A stretch of DNA of 43,245 nt from Paenibacillus elgii NBRC 100335 (GTDB lineage: Bacteria; Bacillota; Bacilli; Paenibacillales; NBRC-103111). The DNA lies in NCBI RefSeq assembly GCF_004000865.1, contig NZ_BIMB01000060.1, positions 1 through 43,245 of the forward strand. Direction: 5' to 3'. The position numbers were made by a program, and so were the translations under genes. Shown piece after piece: positions 1 through 7,049 of this stretch (within the stretch, counting starts at the first letter, position 1; every line of letters begins with the position of its first letter). The notes beneath the pieces are model-generated. The model made no database searches and had not been told where the DNA came from. It saw only the letters and a list, made by a program, of their open reading frames with translations.

Positions 1-74
1 AAAATGGAGTCAGGCGCTTTATTTTTCTGTGGTTAGGGGAACACTAATTCAAAAATGGACTGGGAGGAATAGCA

Positions 75-206
75 TTGCGCGCTTTTTCCTATTACGTGCA
101 TCACTATTGGCTGTCAGGTATTTTGGTAGTCGGAGCGATAGGGGCTGTTTTGTACGTTTATCGAAATTGGGACAAAATCATGATTAAAGGAAGCGGCCGT
201 AAGTAG
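75..206 (+). CDS. Small single-pass membrane protein, unknown function
   Basis: A 43-residue reading frame starts with TTG and is preceded by a GGGAGGA ribosome binding site seven bases upstream. The product begins MRAFSYYVHHYWLSG, continues with a hydrophobic helix (about residues 12-30, ILVVGAIGAVLYVY) and ends in a basic tail (RNWDKIMIKGSGRK). The charge pattern suggests a single membrane span with the C-terminus in the cytoplasm. It is convergent with purD, and the purD terminator lies just beyond its stop. The start of the transcript is outside the window. I do not recognise the family. The good ribosome binding site and the clean membrane-segment pattern argue that it is real despite its size. 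Confidence 0.55.
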   Translation: MRAFSYYVHHYWLSGILVVGAIGAVLYVYRNWDKIMIKGSGRK

Positions 207-225
207 ACAAGGCTTCGCCGCACGC

Positions 226-265
226 AAAAAAACCGGGGCAAAGGAATCGCTTCCTTACCCCGGTT
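226..265 (-). terminator. Intrinsic terminator of the purine operon
   Basis: Read on the minus strand, AACCGGGG pairs with CCCCGGTT around an inner AAGGAA/TTCCTT helix, and the hairpin is followed at once by a run of seven T. It lies just downstream of the purD stop codon and should end the pur transcript. Confidence 0.9.
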
Positions 266-272
266 CGATATT

Positions 273-1532
273 TTACACGAGCGCTTTCTTCGCAATGTCC
301 GTACGATTGTGCTTGCCTTGGAAACGAATGCAGTCGGCATCCGCATAAGCTTTGGCGCGGGCCTCGGCAATATCGCGGCCAAGCGCGGTCACGCCAAGCA
401 CACGGCCGCCGTTGGTCACGATTGCGCCCTCCTTGACGGCCGTTCCCGCGTGGAATACGATCGACTCTTGCACGTCCTCCAAGCCTTCGATCGGAAGCCC
501 TTTCGGATACGAGGCCGGATAGCCTTCGGACGCCAAAATGACGCAAACGGCCGCTTCCTCGCTCCACTCAATCTCCATCTGATCCAGCCTTCCGTTGACC
601 GAGGCAAGGAAAATATCCAGCAAATCCGTTTTCAGCCGCGGCAGCACGACCTGCGTCTCAGGGTCGCCGAAGCGGGCGTTGAACTCGATCGTCTTCGGTC
701 CGTTTGGCGTCAGCATCAGGCCAGCGAACAGTACGCCGCGGAACGGCCGCCCTTCGGCAACCATCGCTTTGGCCGTCGGCTTAATGATCGTCTCGATCGA
801 CTCGTCGATCACGGCTTGCGGGATGTGCGGCAGCGGGCTGTAGGTGCCCATACCGCCGGTGTTCGGTCCCTTGTCGTTATCGTAGACAGCCTTATGGTCC
901 TGAGCAGGTACCATCGGGCACACCGTCTCGCCGTCGACGAACGAGAGAATCGACATTTCCTGACCGGTGAGGAACTCCTCGATCACGACTTGGTTGCCGG
1001 ATTCGCCGAACACCTTGGCGACCATGATGTCATGCAGCGCTTTTTCCGCTTCGTCCAGCGTCTGTGCCACGACGACCCCTTTGCCTGCCGCGAGGCCGTC
1101 CGCTTTAATGACGATCGGCGCTTGCTGCTGGCGCAGATATGCGACCGCGTCCTCGTACCGCTCGAACGATTCGTAAGCGGCCGTCGGGATGTTGTATTTT
1201 CTCAGCAGCTGCTTGGTGAACACTTTGCTGCCTTCGATAATCGCCGCATTTTGGCGGGGTCCGAATACGGTCAGACCTTTCGCCTCCAAATGGTCGACGA
1301 TGCCTTCGGACAGCGGATCGTCCGGACCGATAACGACCAGATCGATCGTATGGTCGATCGCAAACTGCGCAATTTCCTCAAATTGGTTCACTTGAATCGG
1401 GACGCACTCGGCAACCGATGCGATGCCCCCGTTCCCCGGCGCACAGTACAGCTCCGTGACTTTGGGGCTTTTCTTCAGCGCCCAGCATATCGCATGCTCG
1501 CGGCCGCCGCCGCCTACAACCAGTATCCGCAC
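273..1532 (-). CDS. purD: Phosphoribosylamine-glycine ligase (GAR synthetase)
   Basis: The 419-residue product is the ATP-grasp enzyme that joins glycine to 5-phosphoribosylamine, the second step of de novo purine synthesis in the cytosol. The N-terminal Rossmann-like start carries VVGGGGREHAI, followed by the ATP-grasp core (ADGLAAGKGVVVA near residue 145, EFNARFGDPE near residue 288). The length matches bacterial PurD. The start is GTG, nine bases after an AGGAGG ribosome binding site. It is the last gene of the operon, 13 bases after the purO-like gene and directly before the operon terminator, as purD is in Bacillus. Confidence 0.97.
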   Translation of the reverse strand: MRILVVGGGGREHAICWALKKSPKVTELYCAPGNGGIASVAECVPIQVNQFEEIAQFAIDHTIDLVVIGPDDPLSEGIVDHLEAKGLTVFGPRQNAAIIEGSKVFTKQLLRKYNIPTAAYESFERYEDAVAYLRQQQAPIVIKADGLAAGKGVVVAQTLDEAEKALHDIMVAKVFGESGNQVVIEEFLTGQEMSILSFVDGETVCPMVPAQDHKAVYDNDKGPNTGGMGTYSPLPHIPQAVIDESIETIIKPTAKAMVAEGRPFRGVLFAGLMLTPNGPKTIEFNARFGDPETQVVLPRLKTDLLDIFLASVNGRLDQMEIEWSEEAAVCVILASEGYPASYPKGLPIEGLEDVQESIVFHAGTAVKEGAIVTNGGRVLGVTALGRDIAEARAKAYADADCIRFQGKHNRTDIAKKALV

Positions 1533-1545
1533 GTTGAGGCTCCTC

Positions 1546-2280
1546 CTATTCTTTGTTGACGATCAGCAGCTCGGTCTCTCCGCTTCCGATCTGAATCGTT
1601 TTGACGAGCAGCGAGATGCGGTTCTCGTCGTTCAGTGCCTGCCAGTAGGCATCCGCAATCAGCCAGATGTCGTCGCTGGCAATCGGCACAAGCGCCGGTT
1701 CGCCTTGGAACGAAGGCAGCGGGCTTCCGTCGCCGGCATACGTATGGATGCAGTGGCCGTAGCCCGGCAGCGCCTTCTCGTACGTATACGTATGACGAAG
1801 GGTTTGATCCTCCGTATTGCCGTTCGATTTCAGGATCGACAGCTTATAGGCAAATTGCCCATCGTTCACATCGACCAAACCGCTGATTCGCGGCGTAAAA
1901 TTCGGTGCGTCCGGTTCGTAGGTCCGAGTGGCCAGCGCGGCTTCGAACGTGCTGCCGGAAAGCAGCGCCTCGTGAATCGTATCGGTCTGATCGCCGTTCG
2001 TGACGATATGCGCGCCGTTCGCGTGCTTCACCGGGTAGTAGATGATGAGCGACGGATCGGTGAGCTTCGCCGGGTCCTTCGCTTCGGTGCGGACAAATCC
2101 GTTGGCCTCCTGGATAAATACGCGGTTGCGGCTGTTCTCGCTGCGCCCCATGATCCAGTACACCTGCACGAGTCGGGTACCGTCCGGCGTTTGCCCGATC
2201 ACGATGCCGCGGCCCGGGTATACATTTTGCCGCAAACTTTGAAAATATTGCTCCGCTTGCGCGGCTCTGTTCGTCGACAC
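1546..2280 (-). CDS. purO: PurO-like stand-alone IMP cyclohydrolase
   Basis: The 244-residue product resembles the archaeal-type IMP cyclohydrolase family (PurO, IMP_cyclohyd), which closes FAICAR to IMP in the last step of purine synthesis. Family-like segments are YPGRGIVIG near the N-terminus, YWIMGRSENSRNRVF at about residues 41-55, and GYGHCIHTYAGDGSPLPSF followed by QGEP towards the C-terminus. The start is the GTG at 2280, because GAGGAGG lies eight to nine bases upstream. The ATG at 2343 would place that ribosome binding site inside the gene. Its position between purH and purD fits the lost cyclohydrolase domain of the neighbouring PurH. The family assignment comes from remembered motifs; the role is supported by context. 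An IMP-cyclohydrolase-like protein of other function is the main alternative. Confidence 0.85.
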   Translation of the reverse strand: MSTNRAAQAEQYFQSLRQNVYPGRGIVIGQTPDGTRLVQVYWIMGRSENSRNRVFIQEANGFVRTEAKDPAKLTDPSLIIYYPVKHANGAHIVTNGDQTDTIHEALLSGSTFEAALATRTYEPDAPNFTPRISGLVDVNDGQFAYKLSILKSNGNTEDQTLRHTYTYEKALPGYGHCIHTYAGDGSPLPSFQGEPALVPIASDDIWLIADAYWQALNDENRISLLVKTIQIGSGETELLIVNKE

Positions 2281-2289
2281 TTGAGTATT

Positions 2290-2296
2290 CCTCCTC
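2290..2296 (-). promoter_or_regulatory. Ribosome binding site that fixes the purO start
   Basis: Minus-strand GAGGAGG lies nine bases before GTG at 2280. This argues for a protein 21 residues shorter than the longest frame, since the extra residues (MTKLMLTKRALLRNALRRNT...) would be read from the ribosome binding site and the adjoining hairpin. Confidence 0.7.
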
Positions 2297-2298
2297 AG

Positions 2299-2317
2299 AG
2301 CATTGCGAAGCAATGCT
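2299..2317. other. Perfect hairpin next to the purO ribosome binding site
   Basis: AGCATTGC and GCAATGCT form an eight-base-pair stem around a three-base loop, ending two bases before the purO ribosome binding site. There is no T run, so it is not an intrinsic terminator. It could protect the mRNA or influence translation start; no function is proven. Confidence 0.5.
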
Positions 2318-2368
2318 CGCTTCGTAAGCATAAGCTTGGTCATTGTTGTGCAATGCCCGTTTCGCTTC

Positions 2369-3556
2369 TTAATGGTGGAACAAACGGACTCCCGAATAAG
2401 CCATTACCATGCCGTAATCGTTGGCCGCTTTCACGACTTCCTCGTCGCGCATCGAGCTGCCTGCCTGCACGACGTATTTGACGCCGCTGCGGCTCGCACG
2501 GTCCAGATTGTCGCGGAACGGCAGGAAGGCGTCGGAGCCGTAGGAAACGCCCTGCAGCTTGTTCAGCCATTCGCGCTTCTCTTCGCGCGTCAGACGCGCC
2601 GGTACTTGCTCGAAGCAAGCTTCCCAAGCCGCCTGCTCCACCGGTGTCAGCTCTTCTTCCAGCCACAAATCGATGGCGTTGTTTTGCTCCGCGCGGGAGA
2701 GCCCTTGACGGAAAGCCATGTTCAGCGCCGTCGGATGCTGGCGAAGGAACCAGCGGTCCGCTTTGTCTCCCGCCAGACGGGTGCAGTGAATGCGCGATTG
2801 CTGGCCAGCGCCAATCCCGATCGTTTGGCCGTCCAGCGTGTAGCAGATCGAGTTGGATTGCGTATATTTCAGCGTCACGAGCGCAATGAGAAGATCGCGC
2901 TTCGCGTTCTCCGGAAGCTCTTTGTTGTCTGTAACGATGCGTTCCAGCGCCGTTTCATCGATGACGGCATCGTTTCGCTCCTGCTGGAGCGTCATGCCGA
3001 ACAGCTTACGGGTTTCGACCGGATTCGGAACGTAATCCGGATCGATTTGGAGAATCAGGTAGCCGCCGTTTTTCTTGGCGCGGAGAATTTCCAGCGCTTC
3101 GTCGGTATATCCCGGGGCCACGACCAAGTCGGACACCTCCCGCTTCAACAGCTGTGCCGTCGAGGCGTCTACAATATCGCTGAGCGCGGCGGCATCGCCG
3201 AATGAGGACATGCGGTCGGCACCACGTGCCCGTGCATAAGCGGTTGCCAGCGGCGACAGCTCCAAGCCTTCCACGAAGTAAGCCTTCTTCAGCTCGGGCG
3301 TCAGCGGCGCAGCTACGGCTGCTCCCGCCGGGCTTACATGCTTGAACGAAGCGGCGGCAGGCAGCCCCGTTGCGCGGCGCAGCTCCCTTGCGAGCTGGAA
3401 ACCGTTAAAAGCGTCTAACAGATTGATGAAGCCGGGGTCGCCGTTCACAACTTTGATCGGCAGCGTCCCTTCCCCGATCAGCTTCGCTTGCTTTTGATGC
3501 GGGTTCATTCCGTAACGGAGCTCCAATACTTGCGTTTGATTCGTCGTTTGGCTCAT
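2369..3556 (-). CDS. purH: AICAR formyltransferase only; PurH without its cyclohydrolase domain
   Basis: The 395-residue product corresponds to the AICAR transformylase half of PurH, which uses 10-formyl-tetrahydrofolate to convert AICAR to FAICAR. The catalytic Lys-His pair is in SFKHVSPAGAA at about residue 71, and the C-terminus ends with the typical DEEVVKAANDYGMVMAYSG and GVRLFHH segments. Bifunctional bacterial PurH is about 510 residues and begins with an MGS-like IMP cyclohydrolase domain; that domain is absent. There is no room for it, because the start overlaps the purN stop by four bases (ATGA). The absence therefore looks like a real domain architecture rather than a local frameshift. 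The purO-like gene directly downstream is the likely replacement. Confidence 0.93.
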   Translation of the reverse strand: MSQTTNQTQVLELRYGMNPHQKQAKLIGEGTLPIKVVNGDPGFINLLDAFNGFQLARELRRATGLPAAASFKHVSPAGAAVAAPLTPELKKAYFVEGLELSPLATAYARARGADRMSSFGDAAALSDIVDASTAQLLKREVSDLVVAPGYTDEALEILRAKKNGGYLILQIDPDYVPNPVETRKLFGMTLQQERNDAVIDETALERIVTDNKELPENAKRDLLIALVTLKYTQSNSICYTLDGQTIGIGAGQQSRIHCTRLAGDKADRWFLRQHPTALNMAFRQGLSRAEQNNAIDLWLEEELTPVEQAAWEACFEQVPARLTREEKREWLNKLQGVSYGSDAFLPFRDNLDRASRSGVKYVVQAGSSMRDEEVVKAANDYGMVMAYSGVRLFHH

Positions 3557-4185
3557 GGTGCGGTCCCGTCCTCCTTATATTTGTTGGCGGCATCCTCCAA
3601 GCGGATGCTTCCCGTGGCAATCGCCTGTATCACTTCGGGGTACAATCGGTGCTCAATGCGATGAATTCGTTCGGCGACGGAAGCCTCCGTATCTCCAGGT
3701 TCAATGTCCAAGGCGCGCTGCGCCAAAATCGGTCCGCTGTCCAGGCCCCCGTCGACAAGATGAACGGTCACGCCGGTCACCTTGACCCCATGCCGCAGCG
3801 CCTGCCCTATGGCATCGAGACCCGGGAACGACGGCAGCAGCGACGGGTGAACATTCAGCATGCGTCCCCAATATGCGTCCACCAGCACCTTGGTCACAAT
3901 GCGCATATACCCGGCAAGAACGACAAGCTCGACTTGCTTTTGCTGTAACATCGTCAAAATTTCCCGCTCATACGTTTCGCGCGAATCATAGTCCTTCGGA
4001 CGAAACGTATGAACAGGCACGCCGGCCTGCTTGGCCCGTTCGACTACCCCCGCATTCGGCCGGTCACAGACCAAAAGCTCGATGCGCACATCGAGCCGGC
4101 CTGCCATTGCCGCATCCGCTATCGCTTGGAAGTTGCTTCCGCTGCCCGAGGCGAATACGGCAATACGCAACGGTTCGGTTCTCAT
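3553..4185 (-). CDS. purN: Phosphoribosylglycinamide formyltransferase (GAR transformylase)
   Basis: The 210-residue product is the folate-dependent enzyme that formylates GAR to FGAR. It starts with the Rossmann-like RIAVFASGSGSNFQAI. It contains the active-site region MLNVHPSLLPSFPG with the Asn-x-His pair, and the catalytic aspartate in VHLVDGGLDSGPI. The length agrees with bacterial PurN. It overlaps purM upstream and purH downstream by four bases each, implying translational coupling. Its own ribosome binding site is weak (GGGGCGG). Confidence 0.97.
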   Translation of the reverse strand: MRTEPLRIAVFASGSGSNFQAIADAAMAGRLDVRIELLVCDRPNAGVVERAKQAGVPVHTFRPKDYDSRETYEREILTMLQQKQVELVVLAGYMRIVTKVLVDAYWGRMLNVHPSLLPSFPGLDAIGQALRHGVKVTGVTVHLVDGGLDSGPILAQRALDIEPGDTEASVAERIHRIEHRLYPEVIQAIATGSIRLEDAANKYKEDGTAP

Positions 4186-5222
4186 ACGACCGCCCCGGTA
4201 AATGTAACTTTACGCTCCCCTGCCGTTACGCGGCCGAGCGTATAGGCTTTCTCGCCATGCTGCGCGAATAGCTCGGCAGCCCGTGCAGCCTGCTCCTCCG
4301 CCACGATGACGACCATGCCGATCCCCATGTTGAACGTCCGGAACATATCGTTGTTGCTGATGCCGCCTTCCCACTGCATCAACTGGAAAATCGGCAAAAT
4401 CGGCCAAGAGCCGTAATCGATCTCGACATTGACGCCCTCCGGCAGCACACGCGGAATGTTCTCCAGGAAGCCGCCTCCGGTAATATGCGCCATCCCTTTA
4501 ATCGATACCTCTTCGAGCACCGCCAGCACCGGTTTGACGTAAAGCTTCGTCGGCACGAGCAGCGTGTCGCCCAGACGGCCGCCCAACTCGTCGATCGTAT
4601 CGTGCAGAGTGTAGCCCTTGTCTTCCAGCAGCAGCTTGCGCACGAGCGAGAAGCCGTTACTGTGAACGCCGCTCGAAGCGAGGCCCAGGACGACGTCGCC
4701 CGGACGGATCGTGGAGCCGTCGATGATTTTCTTCTTGTCGACGATGCCGACCGTAAAGCCCGCGATATCGTACTCGCCCTCGCTGTACATGCCCGGCATT
4801 TCCGCCGTTTCGCCGCCGATCAGCGCGCAGCCCGACTGCACGCAGCCGTCGCTGATGCCTTTGACAATCGCTTCGATTTTTTCCGGAATGACCTTGTCGC
4901 AGGCGAGATAATCGAGGAAAAAGAGCGGCTCCGCGCCCTGTACGACAATATCGTTCACGCACATCGCCACGGCATCGATGCCGATGGTATCGTGCTTGTC
5001 CATCGCAAAAGCGATTTTCAGCTTCGTGCCCACACCGTCCGTACCGGAAACGAGCACCGGCTCTTCGTACTTGTCCTTGTTCAGGCCGAACAGCGCGCCG
5101 AAGCCGCCGAGGTCTGTCAGCACTTCCGGACGGAAGGTCGTCTTGACGTGCTTTTTCATGCGCTCTACCGCTTCGTTGCCGGCCGCGATATCGACACCGG
5201 CTTGTTTATATGCATCGGACAC
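4182..5222 (-). CDS. purM: Phosphoribosylformylglycinamidine cyclo-ligase (AIR synthetase)
   Basis: The 346-residue product closes the imidazole ring, converting FGAM to AIR with ATP. It shows the family segments SGTDGVGTKLKIAF (about residues 59-72), GGETAEMPGMY and HITGGGFLENIPRV. The start is GTG, ten bases after GGGGAGG. It lies 288 bases downstream of purF, an unusually wide gap for this operon that contains an intrinsic terminator and a long palindrome. Expression of purM and later genes may therefore be partly separated from purE-F. Confidence 0.97.
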   Translation of the reverse strand: MSDAYKQAGVDIAAGNEAVERMKKHVKTTFRPEVLTDLGGFGALFGLNKDKYEEPVLVSGTDGVGTKLKIAFAMDKHDTIGIDAVAMCVNDIVVQGAEPLFFLDYLACDKVIPEKIEAIVKGISDGCVQSGCALIGGETAEMPGMYSEGEYDIAGFTVGIVDKKKIIDGSTIRPGDVVLGLASSGVHSNGFSLVRKLLLEDKGYTLHDTIDELGGRLGDTLLVPTKLYVKPVLAVLEEVSIKGMAHITGGGFLENIPRVLPEGVNVEIDYGSWPILPIFQLMQWEGGISNNDMFRTFNMGIGMVVIVAEEQAARAAELFAQHGEKAYTLGRVTAGERKVTFTGAVV

Positions 5223-5271
5223 TTGGATTGTTCCTCCCCAAAAGTGGTTGGCTGCGCTCGTTCCGGCTCCA

Positions 5272-5386
5272 GTTCGTGCTGTCTGCCTGCGGCCGCTCTT
5301 GAAAACGGGTTATCTTCATTCATATTCGCAGTGGGAATAACCCGTTTTCAAAGGCGGCACGTAAACTCTCCGGCAGACACACGAAC
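5272..5386. repeat. 115 bp near-palindrome in the purF-purM gap (element A)
   Basis: The outer arms GTTCGTG/CACGAAC and GTCTGCC/GGCAGAC enclose GCCGC/GCGGC. An inner perfect 15-base arm, TTGAAAACGGGTTAT, pairs with ATAACCCGTTTTCAA around a loop of about 23 bases. The whole element folds on itself with small unpaired stretches. It is non-coding and resembles a small palindromic intergenic repeat or an RNA structure. I see no second copy in this window. Confidence 0.7.
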
Positions 5387-5441
5387 CTTTGCCCTAAGCG
5401 CTTGGTCAAATAATTTTGCGCGGGAAAATCTGCGCTATCGT

Positions 5442-5473
5442 AAAAAAGGCGGTCCGGGCTTCCTGGGACCGCC
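5442..5473 (-). terminator. Intrinsic terminator inside the pur operon, after purF
   Basis: On the minus strand GGCGGTCC pairs perfectly with GGACCGCC around a ten-base loop, followed directly by TTTTTT. It begins 38 bases after the purF stop. It should end or attenuate transcription before purM. I found no convincing promoter between it and purM. Confidence 0.85.
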
Positions 5474-5510
5474 GGGTTAGGTCAAAAGCATGCGGGCGGC
5501 CTCGCCGCAA

Positions 5511-7049
5511 TCAATCGCAGCCGCAGCCAAGAGCGGCTTCGTCGGGAACCGGCGTCGGGTAGCGATTGTCGAAGCAGGCCGTGCACAGCCCGCGGTTGAC
5601 TTCTACGTTTGGACGGCCGATGGCCGTGAGCAGCCCCTCATGGCTGAGAAAATGCAGCGAATCGGCGTTGATCGCTTCGCGGATTTCCTCCACCGATTTC
5701 ACTGCGGCAATCAGCTCTTTGCGGCTCGGCGTGTCGATGCCGTAGAAGCACGGGTTCGCAAATGGCGGCGAGCTGATCCGCACGTGCACTTCCTTCGCGC
5801 CAGCTTCGCGCAATAGGTTAACGATGCGCAGCGAGGTCGTGCCGCGCACGATCGAGTCGTCGATCATGACGACGCGCTTGCCTTCGACGATGCTGCGCAC
5901 CGCCGACAGCTTCATCTTGACGCCCTGCTCGCGCAGCTCCTGGCTCGGCTGGATAAACGTCCGGCCGGTGTAGCGGTTTTTGATCAGACCGAGCTCGTAC
6001 GGAATGCCCGTCTGCTCCGCATAGCCGATCGCGGCGGAAATGCTGGAATCCGGCACCCCGGTGACAATGTCGGCGTCGACGAACGCTTCGATCGCCAGCT
6101 GGCGTCCCATCCGCTTGCGGGCGGAGTGGATGTTCGTCTCGTCGATGTCGCTGTCCGGCCGGGCAAAATAAATATATTCCATCGCGCAGATTGCGCGCTG
6201 CTTGATCGGCGAGAACCGGTCTTCCGTTACTGCTCCGGTTTTGAAGTCCAGCACCAGCAGCTCGCCCGGCTCGACGTCGCGGTAATACTTGCCGCCGACC
6301 GTGTCGAATGCACAGGATTCGGAAGCAAACAGCCACGCGTTGCCAAGACGGCCAATCACAAAAGGCCGCAGGCCGTGCGGGTCGCGCGCGACGATCAGCT
6401 TATCCTTCGTCAAAAACATAAACGCATACGCGCCCTCTACCCGGAGCAGCGTCTCCTTCACGGCGGAGACGATATCGTTCTGCTTCGACCGGGCGATCAA
6501 GTGCGCTACGACTTCCGTATCACTGGTCGTTTGGAAAATCGACCCTTCTTTTTCCAGCTGCTCCTTGATTTCCGGCGCGTTGGTCAAGTTGCCGTTCGTA
6601 GCAATCGCCAGATCGCCGCCACGGTATTTGAATACGAGCGGCTGCGCGTTGGCCAGCTTGCTTTCGCCTGACGTCGAATAACGCACATGTCCGATCGAAG
6701 CGCTCCCGGTCATGGGGGCAAGGTTGTCGTTGTTGAATACTTCCTTCACAAGCCCCATGCCGCGGTGATAATGAAACGACTCGCCGTTCGCTACGCAGAT
6801 GCCCGCGCTTTCCTGTCCGCGGTGCTGCAGCGCATGGAGGCCGTAGTACGAGAGCGAAGCGGCTTCGGAATGCCCGAATACGCCGAAAACTCCGCACTCT
6901 TCCCCCAGCTTGTCCATAAAGCTGTCTTGGCCGGTATGGCCTTCGTTATAGTAGCGTCCGGTCCAGAGCGGCGTAGCCTCTCCGGATGCCGAACGAACGA
7001 TTTTCGCTGCCTCTTGTCCCTGTCCGCCGATCAGCTGTTCATCAGACAT
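5511..7049 (-). CDS. purF: Amidophosphoribosyltransferase (PRPP amidotransferase)
   Basis: This enzyme makes 5-phosphoribosylamine from PRPP and glutamine, the committed step of purine synthesis. The glutaminase domain begins at the nucleophilic cysteine of ECGVFGVFGH. The PRPP-binding site is VVMIDDSIVRGTTS. Four cysteines (RAICAMEY, ANPCFYG, GLCTACFDN) match the positions that bind a 4Fe-4S cluster in the Bacillus-type enzyme. I chose the ATG at 7049 (512 residues) because AAGGA lies about nine bases upstream. It overlaps the end of purL by 19 bases. This gives an unusually long propeptide of about 51 residues before the cysteine. The ATG at 6917 would leave a seven-residue propeptide but has no clear ribosome binding site. 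Confidence 0.96.
   Translation of the reverse strand: MSDEQLIGGQGQEAAKIVRSASGEATPLWTGRYYNEGHTGQDSFMDKLGEECGVFGVFGHSEAASLSYYGLHALQHRGQESAGICVANGESFHYHRGMGLVKEVFNNDNLAPMTGSASIGHVRYSTSGESKLANAQPLVFKYRGGDLAIATNGNLTNAPEIKEQLEKEGSIFQTTSDTEVVAHLIARSKQNDIVSAVKETLLRVEGAYAFMFLTKDKLIVARDPHGLRPFVIGRLGNAWLFASESCAFDTVGGKYYRDVEPGELLVLDFKTGAVTEDRFSPIKQRAICAMEYIYFARPDSDIDETNIHSARKRMGRQLAIEAFVDADIVTGVPDSSISAAIGYAEQTGIPYELGLIKNRYTGRTFIQPSQELREQGVKMKLSAVRSIVEGKRVVMIDDSIVRGTTSLRIVNLLREAGAKEVHVRISSPPFANPCFYGIDTPSRKELIAAVKSVEEIREAINADSLHFLSHEGLLTAIGRPNVEVNRGLCTACFDNRYPTPVPDEAALGCGCD

Noticed and set aside
309..1559. Long plus-strand frames opposite purD, purL, purC and others
   Set aside because: They are Arg-rich antisense shadows of clear GC-rich genes, with no ribosome binding sites or family motifs.
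3553..4185. Possible hidden IMP cyclohydrolase (MGS-like) domain lost from purH by frameshift
   Set aside because: The DNA upstream of purH is fully used by an intact purN with a four-base overlap, so no remnant of the domain is present.
5272..5386. CGAAC and GTTCG motifs at the ends of palindrome A as a second PurR operator
   Set aside because: They are about 100 bases apart rather than about 17, and lack the AT-rich PurBox flanks; they are simply palindrome arms.
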